A stretch of 64,000 bases of DNA from JACSRF01 sp964504445 (GTDB lineage Bacteria > Chloroflexota > Anaerolineae > Promineifilales > Promineifilaceae), in assembly GCA_964504445.1 (NCBI GenBank), contig CAZDEO010000016.1, positions 13,681-77,680 of the forward strand. The letters run 5' to 3'. The position numbers and the translations under genes were made by a program. The notes under the pieces were generated by a model. The model did no database searches, had not been told where the DNA came from, and saw only the letters and a list, made by a program, of their open reading frames with translations. Numbering within the stretch: position 1 is the first letter of the stretch; each line of letters opens with the position of its first letter. Positions 1 to 8,611 of the stretch are shown one piece after another.

Positions 1-971
1 TGGTTTTGGGCACGGCCGTCCTGCTTCTCACCACCATCCTCCCCAATAACCTGCGCTGGCTGCGCCGCTACCGCTACACTTGGCTCATTGGCGGGTTGGC
101 CCTGTTGGCGACCACCCTGCTTTTTGGCGTAAACCCCACAGGTTTTGGGGCAGCCCTATGGCTCCCACTGCCTGGCCCCATTTACTTCCAACCCTCGGAG
201 CTACTCAAGCTGCTGCTGCTAGTTTTTCTGGCCAGCTACTTCGACGAACGCGAAGCCTTGCTGCGCCTCAGCCACCGCCAGGGCGTGTTGGCCGCTTTAC
301 CCTATTTGGCTCCTTTGTTGCTCATGTGGGGCTTTTGCATGGTTTTGCTGGTGTGGCAGCAAGACCTGGGCGCGGCCACCCTTTATTTCATTCTTTTTTT
401 GGCCCTTCTGTACCTGGCCACCGGCAGTAAACGATATGTCTTGGGCGGGCTGCTATTGCTGCTGCTGGCAGGCTTCATCGCTTACCGGCTATTTCCTGTG
501 GTCGCGCTGCGCGTGGATGCCTGGTGGAATCCCTGGCCAGAGGCCAATGACCGCGCTTTTCAGATTGTGCAATCCTTGTACGCCCTGGCTTCGGGTGGCG
601 TGCTGGGTCAGGGCATTGGACAGGGCTTCCCCACCTACATTCCCGTGGTGCATTCTGATTTTGCGTTTGCAGCCATTGCTGAGGAATGGGGACTGGTGGG
701 TAGTCTGGGTGTGGTGGCGCTGTTTGTGCTGCTGGCCCATCGGGGAATGCGCATTGCGTTGCTGCGGAAACGGCCGTTTCAAACCTACCTTGCCGCCGGC
801 ATCACCATTCTTTTCAGCGCCCAGGCCCTGCTCATTATGGGCGGCGTCACCAAGCTGCTGCCCCTCACTGGCGTCACCCTACCCTTCATCAGCTACGGCG
901 GCAGTTCGCTCATGGTCAGTTGTGTCATGGCTGGTTTGCTGCTCTTTCTCTCCGGCATGCATGAGAGATGA
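1..971 (+). CDS. FtsW/RodA/SpoVE-type lipid II polymerase, 5' truncated
   Basis: The frame is open from base 3 at the left edge, so the gene begins outside the window and only about 320 C-terminal residues are seen. It is a polytopic membrane protein of the SEDS family, which polymerises lipid II into glycan strands with a partner penicillin-binding protein. Family signatures are visible: G-Q-G-F-P-T-Y-I-P with H-S-D-F-A-F-A and E-E-W-G-L-V-G around residues 200-230, and P-F-I-S-Y-G-G-S-S near the C-terminus. The next gene starts 21 bases downstream on the same strand and is PBP-like, the usual SEDS/PBP pairing. Whether this is the division (FtsW) or elongation (RodA) form cannot be decided from this fragment. 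Confidence 0.9.
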   Translation, partial: VLGTAVLLLTTILPNNLRWLRRYRYTWLIGGLALLATTLLFGVNPTGFGAALWLPLPGPIYFQPSELLKLLLLVFLASYFDEREALLRLSHRQGVLAALPYLAPLLLMWGFCMVLLVWQQDLGAATLYFILFLALLYLATGSKRYVLGGLLLLLLAGFIAYRLFPVVALRVDAWWNPWPEANDRAFQIVQSLYALASGGVLGQGIGQGFPTYIPVVHSDFAFAAIAEEWGLVGSLGVVALFVLLAHRGMRIALLRKRPFQTYLAAGITILFSAQALLIMGGVTKLLPLTGVTLPFISYGGSSLMVSCVMAGLLLFLSGMHER

Positions 972-992
972 AAGGAGAAGGACAAAAGGTAT

Positions 993-2378
993 ATGAGCAA
1001 TCCTCCCTTGCCCCAGACAGACGGTGACGGGCAGCCAGTCGACCATTTGCGGCAGCTCACCTTCCTGTTGCTCGCCAGCTTTGCCCTCATAGCTATCGCC
1101 CTCCTTTATTGGGGTACCCTGCGCGCTGACGCTATCCTGGCCCGCAACGATAATCCTCGCCTGGTAGAAGCCGAACTGCGTATCCGGCGAGGCGCTATCG
1201 TTGACCGCCACGGCGTTACCCTGGCCGAAAATGGGGGCACGGCTGCCCATCAGCAGCGCCAATACTCCCTTACCAGCGTTGGCCCGGCAGTGGGCTACTA
1301 CAGCTTTCGGCACGGCACGGCTGGGGTCGAAGAAAGCTACGACGCCATTTTGCGCGGGGAGGGAACTGCCTTTTGGGTGAATGCCTGGCGGCGGCTGCTC
1401 CACGAACCACAGGCGGGGCGGGCCATTGAGCTAACGCTAGACGCCGCCTGGCAGCAACAGGCCGACAATTTGCTGACTGACCATGCCGGGGCGCTATTGC
1501 TGCTGGAACTGGACCGCGCCCAAAATCTGGCCCAAATTCGCGCCCTGGTAAGTCACCCCACCTTCAACCCCAATCTGTTGGATGAGCAGTTTGAAACATT
1601 GCTAGCCGATGAAACTGCGCCGCTGGTTAATCGCGTCACGCAGGGTTTATATCAGCCAGGGTTGGTGCTGCAGCCTTTTTTGCTGGGGCAGACGCTGGCA
1701 GAAGAGCAAATACAGCTGCGGGCAACGGTAGAGAATGCCAATCGCCCGGTGGCGCTAAACGGCACGGTGCGCCGCTGCGCCACGCCGCCGCCGAACCCGG
1801 CTACCTGGGCCGACGTGCTGGCTGCCCGCTGCCCTGGCCCGCTGCAAGACCTGGGTAACACGTTGGGTACAGCGGAATTGACGCAAATTTTCACCAATTG
1901 GGGATTTACCTCCCAACCGGAATTGCCCCTCAACACGGAAACGCCCCCGCCAGAGCCGCTGGCGCAGCCGGCGCTGGCGGCCATGGGCCAGGACAATCTG
2001 ACAGTGACGCCGCTGCAAGTGGGGCTGGCGCTAGCAGCTTTGGGGCAAGACGGCCGTTTCCCCACCCTGCAGTTGGTAACGGCCGTGCAAGACGAAGCGG
2101 GCCATTGGCTTCCTGTAACCCCTCCCACCAATGAAACTCTCGCCACAACATCACCAGCAGCCCAGGCGATTCTGCGCGCTCTACCTACCCATAATCGAGT
2201 CGCCGAACACGCTGTACTGGTTCTCTCCGGCCCGGATGGCAGCAGTAACGGCTGGTATCTGGCGCTGGCTCCCGCTGTTTCGCCGCGTTACGTGCTGGTA
2301 GTGGTTGTGGAAGCCACCGAAAGCGCCGAAACGGCCGTGGAAATTGGCCGCGCACTATTAGAACAGACCGGAGATTAA
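993..2378 (+). CDS. penicillin-binding-protein-like protein without catalytic residues
   Basis: 461 residues with one N-terminal membrane segment (about 21-40), then the dimerisation-domain signature R-R-G-A-I-V-D-R-H-G typical of class B PBPs, then a transpeptidase-like domain. The active-site motif that reads Y-x-P-G-S-T-F-K in active enzymes is Y-Q-P-G-L-V-L-Q here (residues 220-227), so both the nucleophilic Ser and the Lys are lost. The KTG motif before the last strands is replaced by L-S-G-P. The fold is otherwise recognisable, including a G-Q-D-N-L-T-V-T-P-L-Q motif. A ribosome site (AAAGGAG) lies 12 bases before the ATG. I infer a structural or regulatory partner of the upstream SEDS protein rather than a transpeptidase. 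Confidence 0.8.
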   Translation: MSNPPLPQTDGDGQPVDHLRQLTFLLLASFALIAIALLYWGTLRADAILARNDNPRLVEAELRIRRGAIVDRHGVTLAENGGTAAHQQRQYSLTSVGPAVGYYSFRHGTAGVEESYDAILRGEGTAFWVNAWRRLLHEPQAGRAIELTLDAAWQQQADNLLTDHAGALLLLELDRAQNLAQIRALVSHPTFNPNLLDEQFETLLADETAPLVNRVTQGLYQPGLVLQPFLLGQTLAEEQIQLRATVENANRPVALNGTVRRCATPPPNPATWADVLAARCPGPLQDLGNTLGTAELTQIFTNWGFTSQPELPLNTETPPPEPLAQPALAAMGQDNLTVTPLQVGLALAALGQDGRFPTLQLVTAVQDEAGHWLPVTPPTNETLATTSPAAQAILRALPTHNRVAEHAVLVLSGPDGSSNGWYLALAPAVSPRYVLVVVVEATESAETAVEIGRALLEQTGD

Positions 2379-2408
2379 AGGTTAGAAACGGGAGTTCACC
2401 CCTCACGT

Positions 2409-2436
2409 ATCTCCAATCCTTAATCTCCAATCCCCG
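2409..2436. repeat. heptanucleotide tandem repeat (ATCTCCA type)
   Basis: Four degenerate 7-bp units (ATCTCCA, ATCCTTA, ATCTCCA, ATCCCCG) fill the space between the convergent PBP-like gene and htpG. They belong to the heptad repeats seen throughout the window. Confidence 0.7.
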
Positions 2437-2444
2437 GCTGCCCC

Positions 2445-4319
2445 TTACTCCTTCGATTTAGCCGCCAGCATCATCAACTCCTGTATCCGCGGCAGCATGT
2501 GCGCCGGGTTAGGATGCAGCCCCTCTTGCACCAGAGCGCTGTCATACAACTGCTCAATGGACAGGTTGATGACGGGGGAATCGGGCTGCGCTTCCACCAT
2601 CTTCGCCAGGCTGGCAATCAGTGGATGGTGGCGATTAACCTCTAAAATCTTCTTGGGCACTTCGTAGTTTTGGTCCAGGTAACGGTAAAGGCGCTGCATT
2701 TCGCGGTTTTGCGCGTCTTTGGGGGAAACCAGGCGCACCGGGCTGTCTTTCAACACTTTAGATTCACGGACTTCGACCACGCGATCGCCCAGGGTGGTGA
2801 CGCAGCGCCCCACAAAGAGGTTGAACGCTTTTTCGGGAACGAGATCGTCGGCAACGGCCGTTTCTTCTTCTGCCAGCTCCGGCAATTCCAGTTCCGCATC
2901 ATCAATATTCTGGAACGGCTTTTCCTTGTACTCCCCCATCATCGGCGCAATGAGGGCGTCCAGCGGATCAACCCAGTACAATACCTCTAACCCCCGCGCC
3001 TTGAAGGGATCCAGGTGCGGGCTGTTCGCCACCGACTTCTCATCATCCCCCACCACATAGTAAATGGCCTCCTGCTCAGCGCCCATACGCGCCAAGTATT
3101 CGTCCAAAGAGGTCAATCCTTCGCCGGCTGAGGAACGATAGCGGAAGAAAGGCAGCACTTCCTCTTTGGCCGCGGGGTCCGTCGCCACCCCCTCTTTAAA
3201 GGCGCGGCCAAATTCTTTCCAGAAAGTGGCGTACTTTTCCGGCTCATCCTTGGCCAATTTCTCCAATTCGCGGAAGATGCGCTTCTGAATGGTTTTACCC
3301 AACTGGCGCATAATGCGGTTGTTTTGCACCGTTTCGCGGCTTACGTTCAGCGGCAAATCCTCGCTGTCCACCACGCCGTCCACAAAACCCAGCCAGGCCG
3401 GCAGCAAATCGGTGCAATACTCTTGAATGAGAACATTGTGGGAATAAAGCATGACGCCAGGGTCTTTGCGCGCCGCCAAAATGCCCGGCTCCCGCTTAGC
3501 GGGAATGAAGAGCAACGCCCGTAAATTGACCGGCACATCAGACGAAAAGTGCAGGGTGAGCAATGGCTCCTCAAATTCCATCGTCATCTGGCGGTAGAAA
3601 TTTTTATAATCGTCGGCTTCCACTTGGGAAGGTTGCTTGCGCCATAAGGATTGCTGCTGGTTGGCCTGTTCCTCACCCACGTACACCGGAAACCGCACAA
3701 AATCGGAGTGTTTCTTCACCACCTGGCGCAGCTTCCAATCGCTGGCAAATTCCTCGGCATCCTTCTTCAGGGTGATGTGAATTTCTGTGCCCCGGTCGTC
3801 TTTTTCAGCGTCCTCTACACGAAAACTGTCGCTGCCGTCAGAAACCCAAGCTGCGGCGGCGGCCTCTTTTTGATAACTGCGCGACACCACGCGCACTTCA
3901 TCTGCCACCATGAACACGGAGTAAAAGCCCACGCCAAACTGCCCAATCATGTCGCTGGGGTCCAGGTCGCCTTCGTTGAGGCGGCTGAGGAATTCGCGCG
4001 CGCCAGATTGGGCAATGGTGCCCAGGTTGCGCACCAATTCATCGCGGGTCATACCAATGCCACTGTCTTTGATGACGATGCGCTTGGGTTGTCCTTCTTC
4101 TACTTCGGGCACGTCTATGTGAATGGCCAACTCAGCGTCCACGTCTAGCACGTCGCGGTTAGTCAGCATCTCGAAGTGCATCCGTGTTAGGGCATCGGAG
4201 GCGTTGGAAATGAGTTCGCGCAGAAAAATATCGCGGTCTTTGTAGAGGGAATGCACCAAAATGTGCAAGAGTTGTTTGATTTCGGCTTTGAAGGTATAGG
4301 CGTTTGTCTGGTCTGTCAT
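2445..4319 (-). CDS. htpG: HtpG, bacterial Hsp90 chaperone
   Basis: 624 residues, the normal length for bacterial Hsp90. The N-terminal GHKL ATPase domain shows the catalytic Glu35 and the N-A-S-D-A-L motif (39-44), D-S-G-I-G-M-T near residue 86 and the lid segment G-Q-F-G-V-G-F-Y-S near 126. Middle and C-terminal dimerisation domains follow. It is a cytosolic ATP-dependent chaperone acting on late folding intermediates. The ATG is preceded by AGAGGA eight bases away. It is transcribed alone, converging with the PBP-like gene. I see no CIRCE-type element upstream. Confidence 0.97.
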   Translation of the reverse strand: MTDQTNAYTFKAEIKQLLHILVHSLYKDRDIFLRELISNASDALTRMHFEMLTNRDVLDVDAELAIHIDVPEVEEGQPKRIVIKDSGIGMTRDELVRNLGTIAQSGAREFLSRLNEGDLDPSDMIGQFGVGFYSVFMVADEVRVVSRSYQKEAAAAAWVSDGSDSFRVEDAEKDDRGTEIHITLKKDAEEFASDWKLRQVVKKHSDFVRFPVYVGEEQANQQQSLWRKQPSQVEADDYKNFYRQMTMEFEEPLLTLHFSSDVPVNLRALLFIPAKREPGILAARKDPGVMLYSHNVLIQEYCTDLLPAWLGFVDGVVDSEDLPLNVSRETVQNNRIMRQLGKTIQKRIFRELEKLAKDEPEKYATFWKEFGRAFKEGVATDPAAKEEVLPFFRYRSSAGEGLTSLDEYLARMGAEQEAIYYVVGDDEKSVANSPHLDPFKARGLEVLYWVDPLDALIAPMMGEYKEKPFQNIDDAELELPELAEEETAVADDLVPEKAFNLFVGRCVTTLGDRVVEVRESKVLKDSPVRLVSPKDAQNREMQRLYRYLDQNYEVPKKILEVNRHHPLIASLAKMVEAQPDSPVINLSIEQLYDSALVQEGLHPNPAHMLPRIQELMMLAAKSKE

Positions 4320-4442
4320 AGCTTTTCCTCTTCGATGATGGTTTTTTAGTTAGTTGGTTGGTTTTTTTGTTTTGCACCTGAAACCGCGGCTAAAAGGCCG
4401 GGGCGAAATATCCACTAGTTGAAAGTTCATGGCGGCAAAATT

Positions 4443-4475
4443 TGACGCCAGATTCCAGGTAACAATCTGACGTCA
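4443..4475 (-). terminator. inverted repeat between the nicotinate PRTase gene and htpG
   Basis: TGACGCCAGATT (4443-4454) pairs with AATCTGACGTCA (4464-4475), 11 of 12 bases. Read on the minus strand the hairpin is followed by AAATTTTG, so it could end transcription from the upstream phosphoribosyltransferase gene. An operator for htpG is the alternative. The rest of 4320-4517 holds only a short TTAG/TTGG-rich stretch. Confidence 0.5.
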
Positions 4476-4517
4476 GGGGGAATGGTAGCCAGATGAGGTT
4501 AGAAAAGCGTTAGCGGT

Positions 4518-5870
4518 TTATAAATTTGTCAGGTCCACTGGTTCGAGGTCGGAGTTGGGAGCTACGGCACGGCCGTCTTTGGCCATATCTATCCAGTCAT
4601 CACCCACTTTTATGCGTACCACGTCAGCCGTGAAGTCGGTATTGGTTTCTTTGTCATTCAGCAGCAATGAGGATCCCACGCCGTAAATATCAGCAGGCAC
4701 TTTGAGCTTTTCGAAACGGTTAATTTTTTCCGGGTTAAAGCCGCCAGTAGCCACAATGCGTACATTGCGGCAATACTCCTGAGCCATTTGGATACGTTCG
4801 CGGGGCAGATTCCATTGCTGCCAGGCCGTATCTAGCGCCTGGCGCACGTTGAAGACCAGCCGGGGCGTCACGCCCAGGTCGAGGAGGGGGTCACCCAGGG
4901 GCGGTACGCAAACATCGCGCATGTTGCCGCTGGTGTCCAGGCGCACACCGTAGAGCACATACCGTTGGGCTTCGTCTTTTTCACCCGCCTCAATTAAGGT
5001 GGCGTACTGATCAAACATGGCTTTCATGGTGCGCAGGCTATCGGTAATGGAGTCGTTGTTGAAGTCTACCAGGGCAATGCGCAGCACGTCGGCGGGCACG
5101 TGCCGGGCAAAGGCCATCATGGCGGCGGCGGTGTCGCTGAGGAAGCAGGCAATGGCGGCGTGGGCGATGGTGCCGCCGCCGCCGCCGCCCCACCAGTCGC
5201 CCTGGGCATCGGTGGAGATGAACGGCCGTAACCGGCCGGCAAAATCTTTGTTAAAGCGCGCCACAGCAATGTCATAGGCATAGCCATCGGCGGCCTGCAC
5301 CTCGTGAATGTCGAAGCGAGCAGGGAAAAAGAGCACCGGTTTCCCTTTGGCGGCCCGCAACACGTTGTAGACGTTGGTAGCAATGCGGCTGCCCCGGCTG
5401 AGAATGCCCAACATGGGGGTTTCCAGCAAAGCAAAGTCACGGTAACGACCTTGCACTTTGATGACAGGCTGTACGCGCAGGGGGTCGCCCTGATATTCGG
5501 TGGTGGCGCCATCTTGAACGGCCGTAACCGCCAACGCATCCCACGTCTCCACCCATTCCCCATCCTCGGTAAAGAAGCCTGTGCAGTGGCGCAACATGGA
5601 GAGGGCTTTGTCTACGCCCACCACCACCGTTTTTCCGGCGCGGCGCGTAAAAAACTGCATCTCCACTTCCAGGTCGCCCACATTCAAGCCCTGTGGGTCA
5701 CGCCCTATTTCCCGCGCATACTCCCCCTGGTACCCCCCATTGTGGCGCACGCCATCCAGCATGGTCAAGATATTCTCGAAGTATTTATCCGAGTACCAAC
5801 CACGCCGCATGCGTTCTACGTCCAGCTTAAAAACCTTGTTTGTCAGCCGTTGGCCGTTAAAAATGCTCAT
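4518..5870 (-). CDS. pncB: nicotinate phosphoribosyltransferase
   Basis: 450 residues, typical of the PncB/NAPRT family, which makes nicotinate mononucleotide from nicotinate and PRPP in NAD salvage. The C-terminal barrel shows the phosphate-binding pattern A-T-G-G-F-N-P-E-K-I followed by Y-G-V-G-S-S-L-L. The middle carries G-T-I-A-H-A around the position of the conserved family His. An unusual run of six glycines precedes that motif. No clear ribosome-binding site is seen before the ATG. The neighbouring minus-strand gene upstream is a cDPG-synthetase-like GTPase, and a 19-bp hairpin separates the two. Confidence 0.85.
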   Translation of the reverse strand: MSIFNGQRLTNKVFKLDVERMRRGWYSDKYFENILTMLDGVRHNGGYQGEYAREIGRDPQGLNVGDLEVEMQFFTRRAGKTVVVGVDKALSMLRHCTGFFTEDGEWVETWDALAVTAVQDGATTEYQGDPLRVQPVIKVQGRYRDFALLETPMLGILSRGSRIATNVYNVLRAAKGKPVLFFPARFDIHEVQAADGYAYDIAVARFNKDFAGRLRPFISTDAQGDWWGGGGGGTIAHAAIACFLSDTAAAMMAFARHVPADVLRIALVDFNNDSITDSLRTMKAMFDQYATLIEAGEKDEAQRYVLYGVRLDTSGNMRDVCVPPLGDPLLDLGVTPRLVFNVRQALDTAWQQWNLPRERIQMAQEYCRNVRIVATGGFNPEKINRFEKLKVPADIYGVGSSLLLNDKETNTDFTADVVRIKVGDDWIDMAKDGRAVAPNSDLEPVDLTNL

Positions 5871-5881
5871 AATAATTTAGG

Positions 5882-5937
5882 GGTTAGTTGGATGGTTGGT
5901 AAAGAACTAAACTCACTAACCAACCATCCAGCTAACC
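5882..5937. repeat. 19-bp inverted repeat of TTGG/GGAT-type sequence
   Basis: GGTTAGTTGGATGGTTGGT (5882-5900) is the reverse complement of 5919-5937 with one mismatch, around an 18-base loop. The same GGTTGGATGG-type words recur near 4348-4370 and in the long tandem repeat upstream of argC (52838-53010). No T-run follows, so a terminator role is not clear. Confidence 0.75.
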
Positions 5938-5945
5938 GACACATT

Positions 5946-7277
5946 TTATTTGCCAAAGGTTTGTCGCAGCAGGTCTGTAAGGGTAGGCTGACCAATCTCT
6001 TGCAGTTCATACCGCACGCGTTGGCTGGGCAGCTTGATGTTGATGATTTTTGCCAGGTCAATGGGCGTGGCCACAATCACCATGTCTGCCGGCGTCTGGT
6101 TGATGGTCTCTTCCAGGTCAGCCATCTGTGCTTTGCCATAGCCCATGGCGGGCAGCACGCTGCCGGTGGTGGGGTATTTTTCGTAGGTGGCGGCAATGGT
6201 GCGCACGGCGTAGGGACGGGGGTCGATAATTTCGGCGGCGTCGAAGTAGTTGGCGGCTACCACGCCAGCCCCATAGGCCATTTCGCCGTGGGTCAGAGTG
6301 GGGCCATCTTCAACAACCAGCACGCGCTTGCCGCGAATGGCGGCGGGGTCATCAACAAAGATGGGCGAGGCCGCTTTGACAATGACGGCCGTTTTGTTAA
6401 CCGACCGGACATTTTGCTGCACCTCCACCACGTTGTGGTGATCGGCCGTGTCTACTTTGTTAATTACAACCACATCAGCCATGCGCAAATTGGTCTCGCC
6501 AGGGTGGTACCGTAGTTCATGGCCGGGACGATGCGGGTCTACCACCACAATGTGCAGGTCAGAATGGTAGAAAGGCACGTCATTGTTACCACCATCCCAA
6601 ATGATGATGTCCGCTTCTGCCTCCGCCTGGCGCAAAATAGCTTCGTAGTCCACGCCGGCGTAAATGACCGCGCCACGCTCTACGTAGGGTTCATACTCCT
6701 CGCGCTCTTCAATAGTGCAGTTATGGCGGTCCATATCCTCATAGCTGGCAAACCGCTGTACGGCCTGGGCAGCCAGATCGCCATAGGGCATGGGGTGCCG
6801 AATAGCCACCACGCGCTGGAAGCCCAGGTCATCTTGCAAAATGCTGAGAATGCGGCGCGAGGTCTGGCTTTTGCCGCAGCCAGTACGCACGGCCCCTACA
6901 GAAACCAGGGGCTTGCTCGATTTCAACGAGGTCTGCGCCGCGCTTAGCAAGCGAAAGCTGGCTCCGGCCGCCAAGACGCGAGAAGCCTGGTGCATAACGA
7001 ATTCATGAGAAATGTCAGAATAGGAAAAGACAACTTCGTCGGCGTCATAGGTGCGAATTAACTCTTCAAGCTCGTCTTCAGGGTGAATAGGGATGCCGGC
7101 AGGATACTGGCTGCCAGCCAACTGGGGTGGGTATTGCCGCCCTTCTATGTTGGGAATTTGCGTGGCGGTGAAGGCGACCACCTGATACTGATTATTTTGG
7201 CGAAAGTAGGTGTTGAAGTTGTGAAAGTCGCGGCCGGCTGCGCCCATGATGATAACTTTTGTCGGTTGTGTGTCCAT
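5946..7277 (-). CDS. cyclic 2,3-diphosphoglycerate synthetase-like P-loop protein
   Basis: 443 residues. An N-terminal Rossmann-like segment begins V-I-I-M-G-A-A-G-R-D-F-H-N-F. A P-loop domain follows with G-A-V-R-T-G-C-G-K-S-Q near residue 150, and a GTPase-like N-K-V-D motif (V-V-I-N-K-V-D-T) near residue 270. This order matches proteins annotated as cyclic 2,3-diphosphoglycerate synthetase or GTPase in bacteria and archaea. The reaction known from methanogens is ATP-driven cyclisation of 2,3-bisphosphoglycerate, but bacterial substrates are not established. The ATG has CAGGAGA upstream. The next gene downstream on the same strand is pncB, so the two may be co-transcribed. Confidence 0.75.
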   Translation of the reverse strand: MDTQPTKVIIMGAAGRDFHNFNTYFRQNNQYQVVAFTATQIPNIEGRQYPPQLAGSQYPAGIPIHPEDELEELIRTYDADEVVFSYSDISHEFVMHQASRVLAAGASFRLLSAAQTSLKSSKPLVSVGAVRTGCGKSQTSRRILSILQDDLGFQRVVAIRHPMPYGDLAAQAVQRFASYEDMDRHNCTIEEREEYEPYVERGAVIYAGVDYEAILRQAEAEADIIIWDGGNNDVPFYHSDLHIVVVDPHRPGHELRYHPGETNLRMADVVVINKVDTADHHNVVEVQQNVRSVNKTAVIVKAASPIFVDDPAAIRGKRVLVVEDGPTLTHGEMAYGAGVVAANYFDAAEIIDPRPYAVRTIAATYEKYPTTGSVLPAMGYGKAQMADLEETINQTPADMVIVATPIDLAKIINIKLPSQRVRYELQEIGQPTLTDLLRQTFGK

Positions 7278-7420
7278 AAAAAATTTCTCCTGAAAAGTGG
7301 GATAGTTGGTGGAAACGGCCGTGCCTCACTGCCTGTTTCCTAACGGGTATCATATCAAAATCCGCTTAAGAGGCCACTGCCCGCCTTATAGCTTGAAGCC
7401 AAGATTATGTTGATTGATAT

Positions 7421-7448
7421 TTGATATTATGAAAAGTAATGCTATAAT
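7421..7448 (+). promoter_or_regulatory. sigma70-type promoter of the Xer leader transcript
   Basis: TTGATA (7421-7426) and TATAAT (7443-7448) are separated by 16 bases. This predicts a start near 7455, about 230 bases before the recombinase start codon, so the mRNA would carry a long leader. Confidence 0.65.
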
Positions 7449-7454
7449 GCCACT

Positions 7455-7613
7455 AGTTTTATCTAACATAAAGTAAAACCCTACGAATGATTAACACAGG
7501 TACTTACTGTGTACCGCATAAGATATTCATGACACACAGAAGCGGCAAACTATTTCTGCCCCCAAAAGCCAGTTTATTCAACTGCTGTCTGTGTGTTGGT
7601 AGTTTGCTTTTTT
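7455..7613 (+). ncRNA. candidate structured leader RNA upstream of the Xer recombinase
   Basis: Two perfect helices interleave: ACACACAGA (7532-7540) with TCTGTGTGT (7588-7596), and GCAAACTA (7545-7552) with TAGTTTGC (7600-7607). The second is followed at once by six T residues. This arrangement is either a pseudoknot or a pair of mutually exclusive folds ending in a terminator. Further possible helices lie upstream: GTTTTA 7456-7461 with TAAAAC 7474-7479, ACACAG 7494-7499 with CTGTGT 7507-7512, and CCGC near 7515 with GCGG near 7543. I recognise no known riboswitch class. The 410-base gap 7278-7687 otherwise holds only this promoter and leader. Confidence 0.4.
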
Positions 7614-7687
7614 GTATTGGTAATTTGTATGTGAATGTACTGGTAACCTCCAGCATGACATTTTAGTTCCTTCAGGAGTAATAGGCG

Positions 7688-8575
7688 ATGGAAGAACAAC
7701 TATTCGCCTTTTTGGATTTCCTGCAAACAGAATATAAATACTCTCCTAATACGATTGCAGCGTACAAAAACGATCTCAATCAGTTCGTGCAGTTCATCCA
7801 AAAAAATTATCCCCATGTGGAGCAATGGACAGAAGCTGCAGATGATGTGGTGGGTGCCTACGTCCTCTATATGGATGAGCAAGACTATGCTTCTTCATCG
7901 GTAGCCCGAAAGGTAGCGGCGGTAAAATCTTTTTTCAATTACCTGATCTCAAAGGGCATGATCAAAGAAAATCCGACCACAGAAATTGAATCCCCCAAGG
8001 TTGAAAAACGTTTGCCCAAACCTCTTTCGTTGGATGACGTTGAATTGCTATTGGACGCCCCAACCCACAAAAAAAGCGCAAAAAATTTGCGGGATACTGC
8101 TCTACTAACTACCTTGTACGCCACTGGAATGCGGGTAACGGAAGTTGTTTCACTACAACTGCCTGACGTGGATATGCGCAAGAAAGTTTTGTACTGCCCG
8201 GGCAAGGACGGAGAAATCCGCGAACTACCTTTTGACAAAGAAACGCAAGCTGTTTTGCAAGAATATTTGGAAAACGGCCGTCCACATTTGTTGAAAAACA
8301 AGAATGAACAAGCGTTATTCTTAAACCATCGGGGGCAACAGCTTACCCGACAGGGATTGTGGCTCATTATCAAAGCGTATGCCAAGGAAGCAAAGCTGAG
8401 CGTGTCGGTGACGCCGCACACGTTGCGCCACAGTTTTGCTGCCCATAAACTTGCCCGGGGCACTAATCTGCAAGAAGTTCAACAGCTTTTGGGGCATGCC
8501 AACATCTCTACAACACAAATTTATACGCAATTAGAGCAAACTGCCGATGGGAAAGATGCCGAATCGCAAGGTTAG
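7688..8575 (+). CDS. XerC/XerD-type tyrosine recombinase
   Basis: 295 residues, the length of Xer recombinases. The N-terminal SAM-like core-binding domain covers about 1-90 and the catalytic domain about 110-285. All catalytic residues are seen: Arg149 (A-T-G-M-R), Lys173, His244 and Arg247 (T-P-H-T-L-R-H), His270 (L-L-G-H) and Tyr279. Such enzymes resolve chromosome dimers at dif. No att or dif site was recognised next to it, and no integron or phage gene is near, so a housekeeping role is likelier than a mobile one. Ribosome site CAGGAG lies 8-9 bases before the ATG. It is followed 36 bases later by the nucleoside phosphorylase gene on the same strand. Confidence 0.9.
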   Translation: MEEQLFAFLDFLQTEYKYSPNTIAAYKNDLNQFVQFIQKNYPHVEQWTEAADDVVGAYVLYMDEQDYASSSVARKVAAVKSFFNYLISKGMIKENPTTEIESPKVEKRLPKPLSLDDVELLLDAPTHKKSAKNLRDTALLTTLYATGMRVTEVVSLQLPDVDMRKKVLYCPGKDGEIRELPFDKETQAVLQEYLENGRPHLLKNKNEQALFLNHRGQQLTRQGLWLIIKAYAKEAKLSVSVTPHTLRHSFAAHKLARGTNLQEVQQLLGHANISTTQIYTQLEQTADGKDAESQG

Positions 8576-8611
8576 CGGTTTACTTTTCTCCTCAACACAA
8601 GGAATTAAAGA

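Noticed and set aside
7487..7666. A 59-codon frame overlapping the Xer leader structure
   Set aside because: No ribosome site, unusual Cys-rich composition, and it runs through the T-run. I think it is a chance frame, though a leader peptide cannot be excluded.
7688..8575. Xer gene as integron or phage integrase
   Set aside because: No attachment site, cassette array or phage gene is visible; the length and sequence fit chromosomal Xer proteins.
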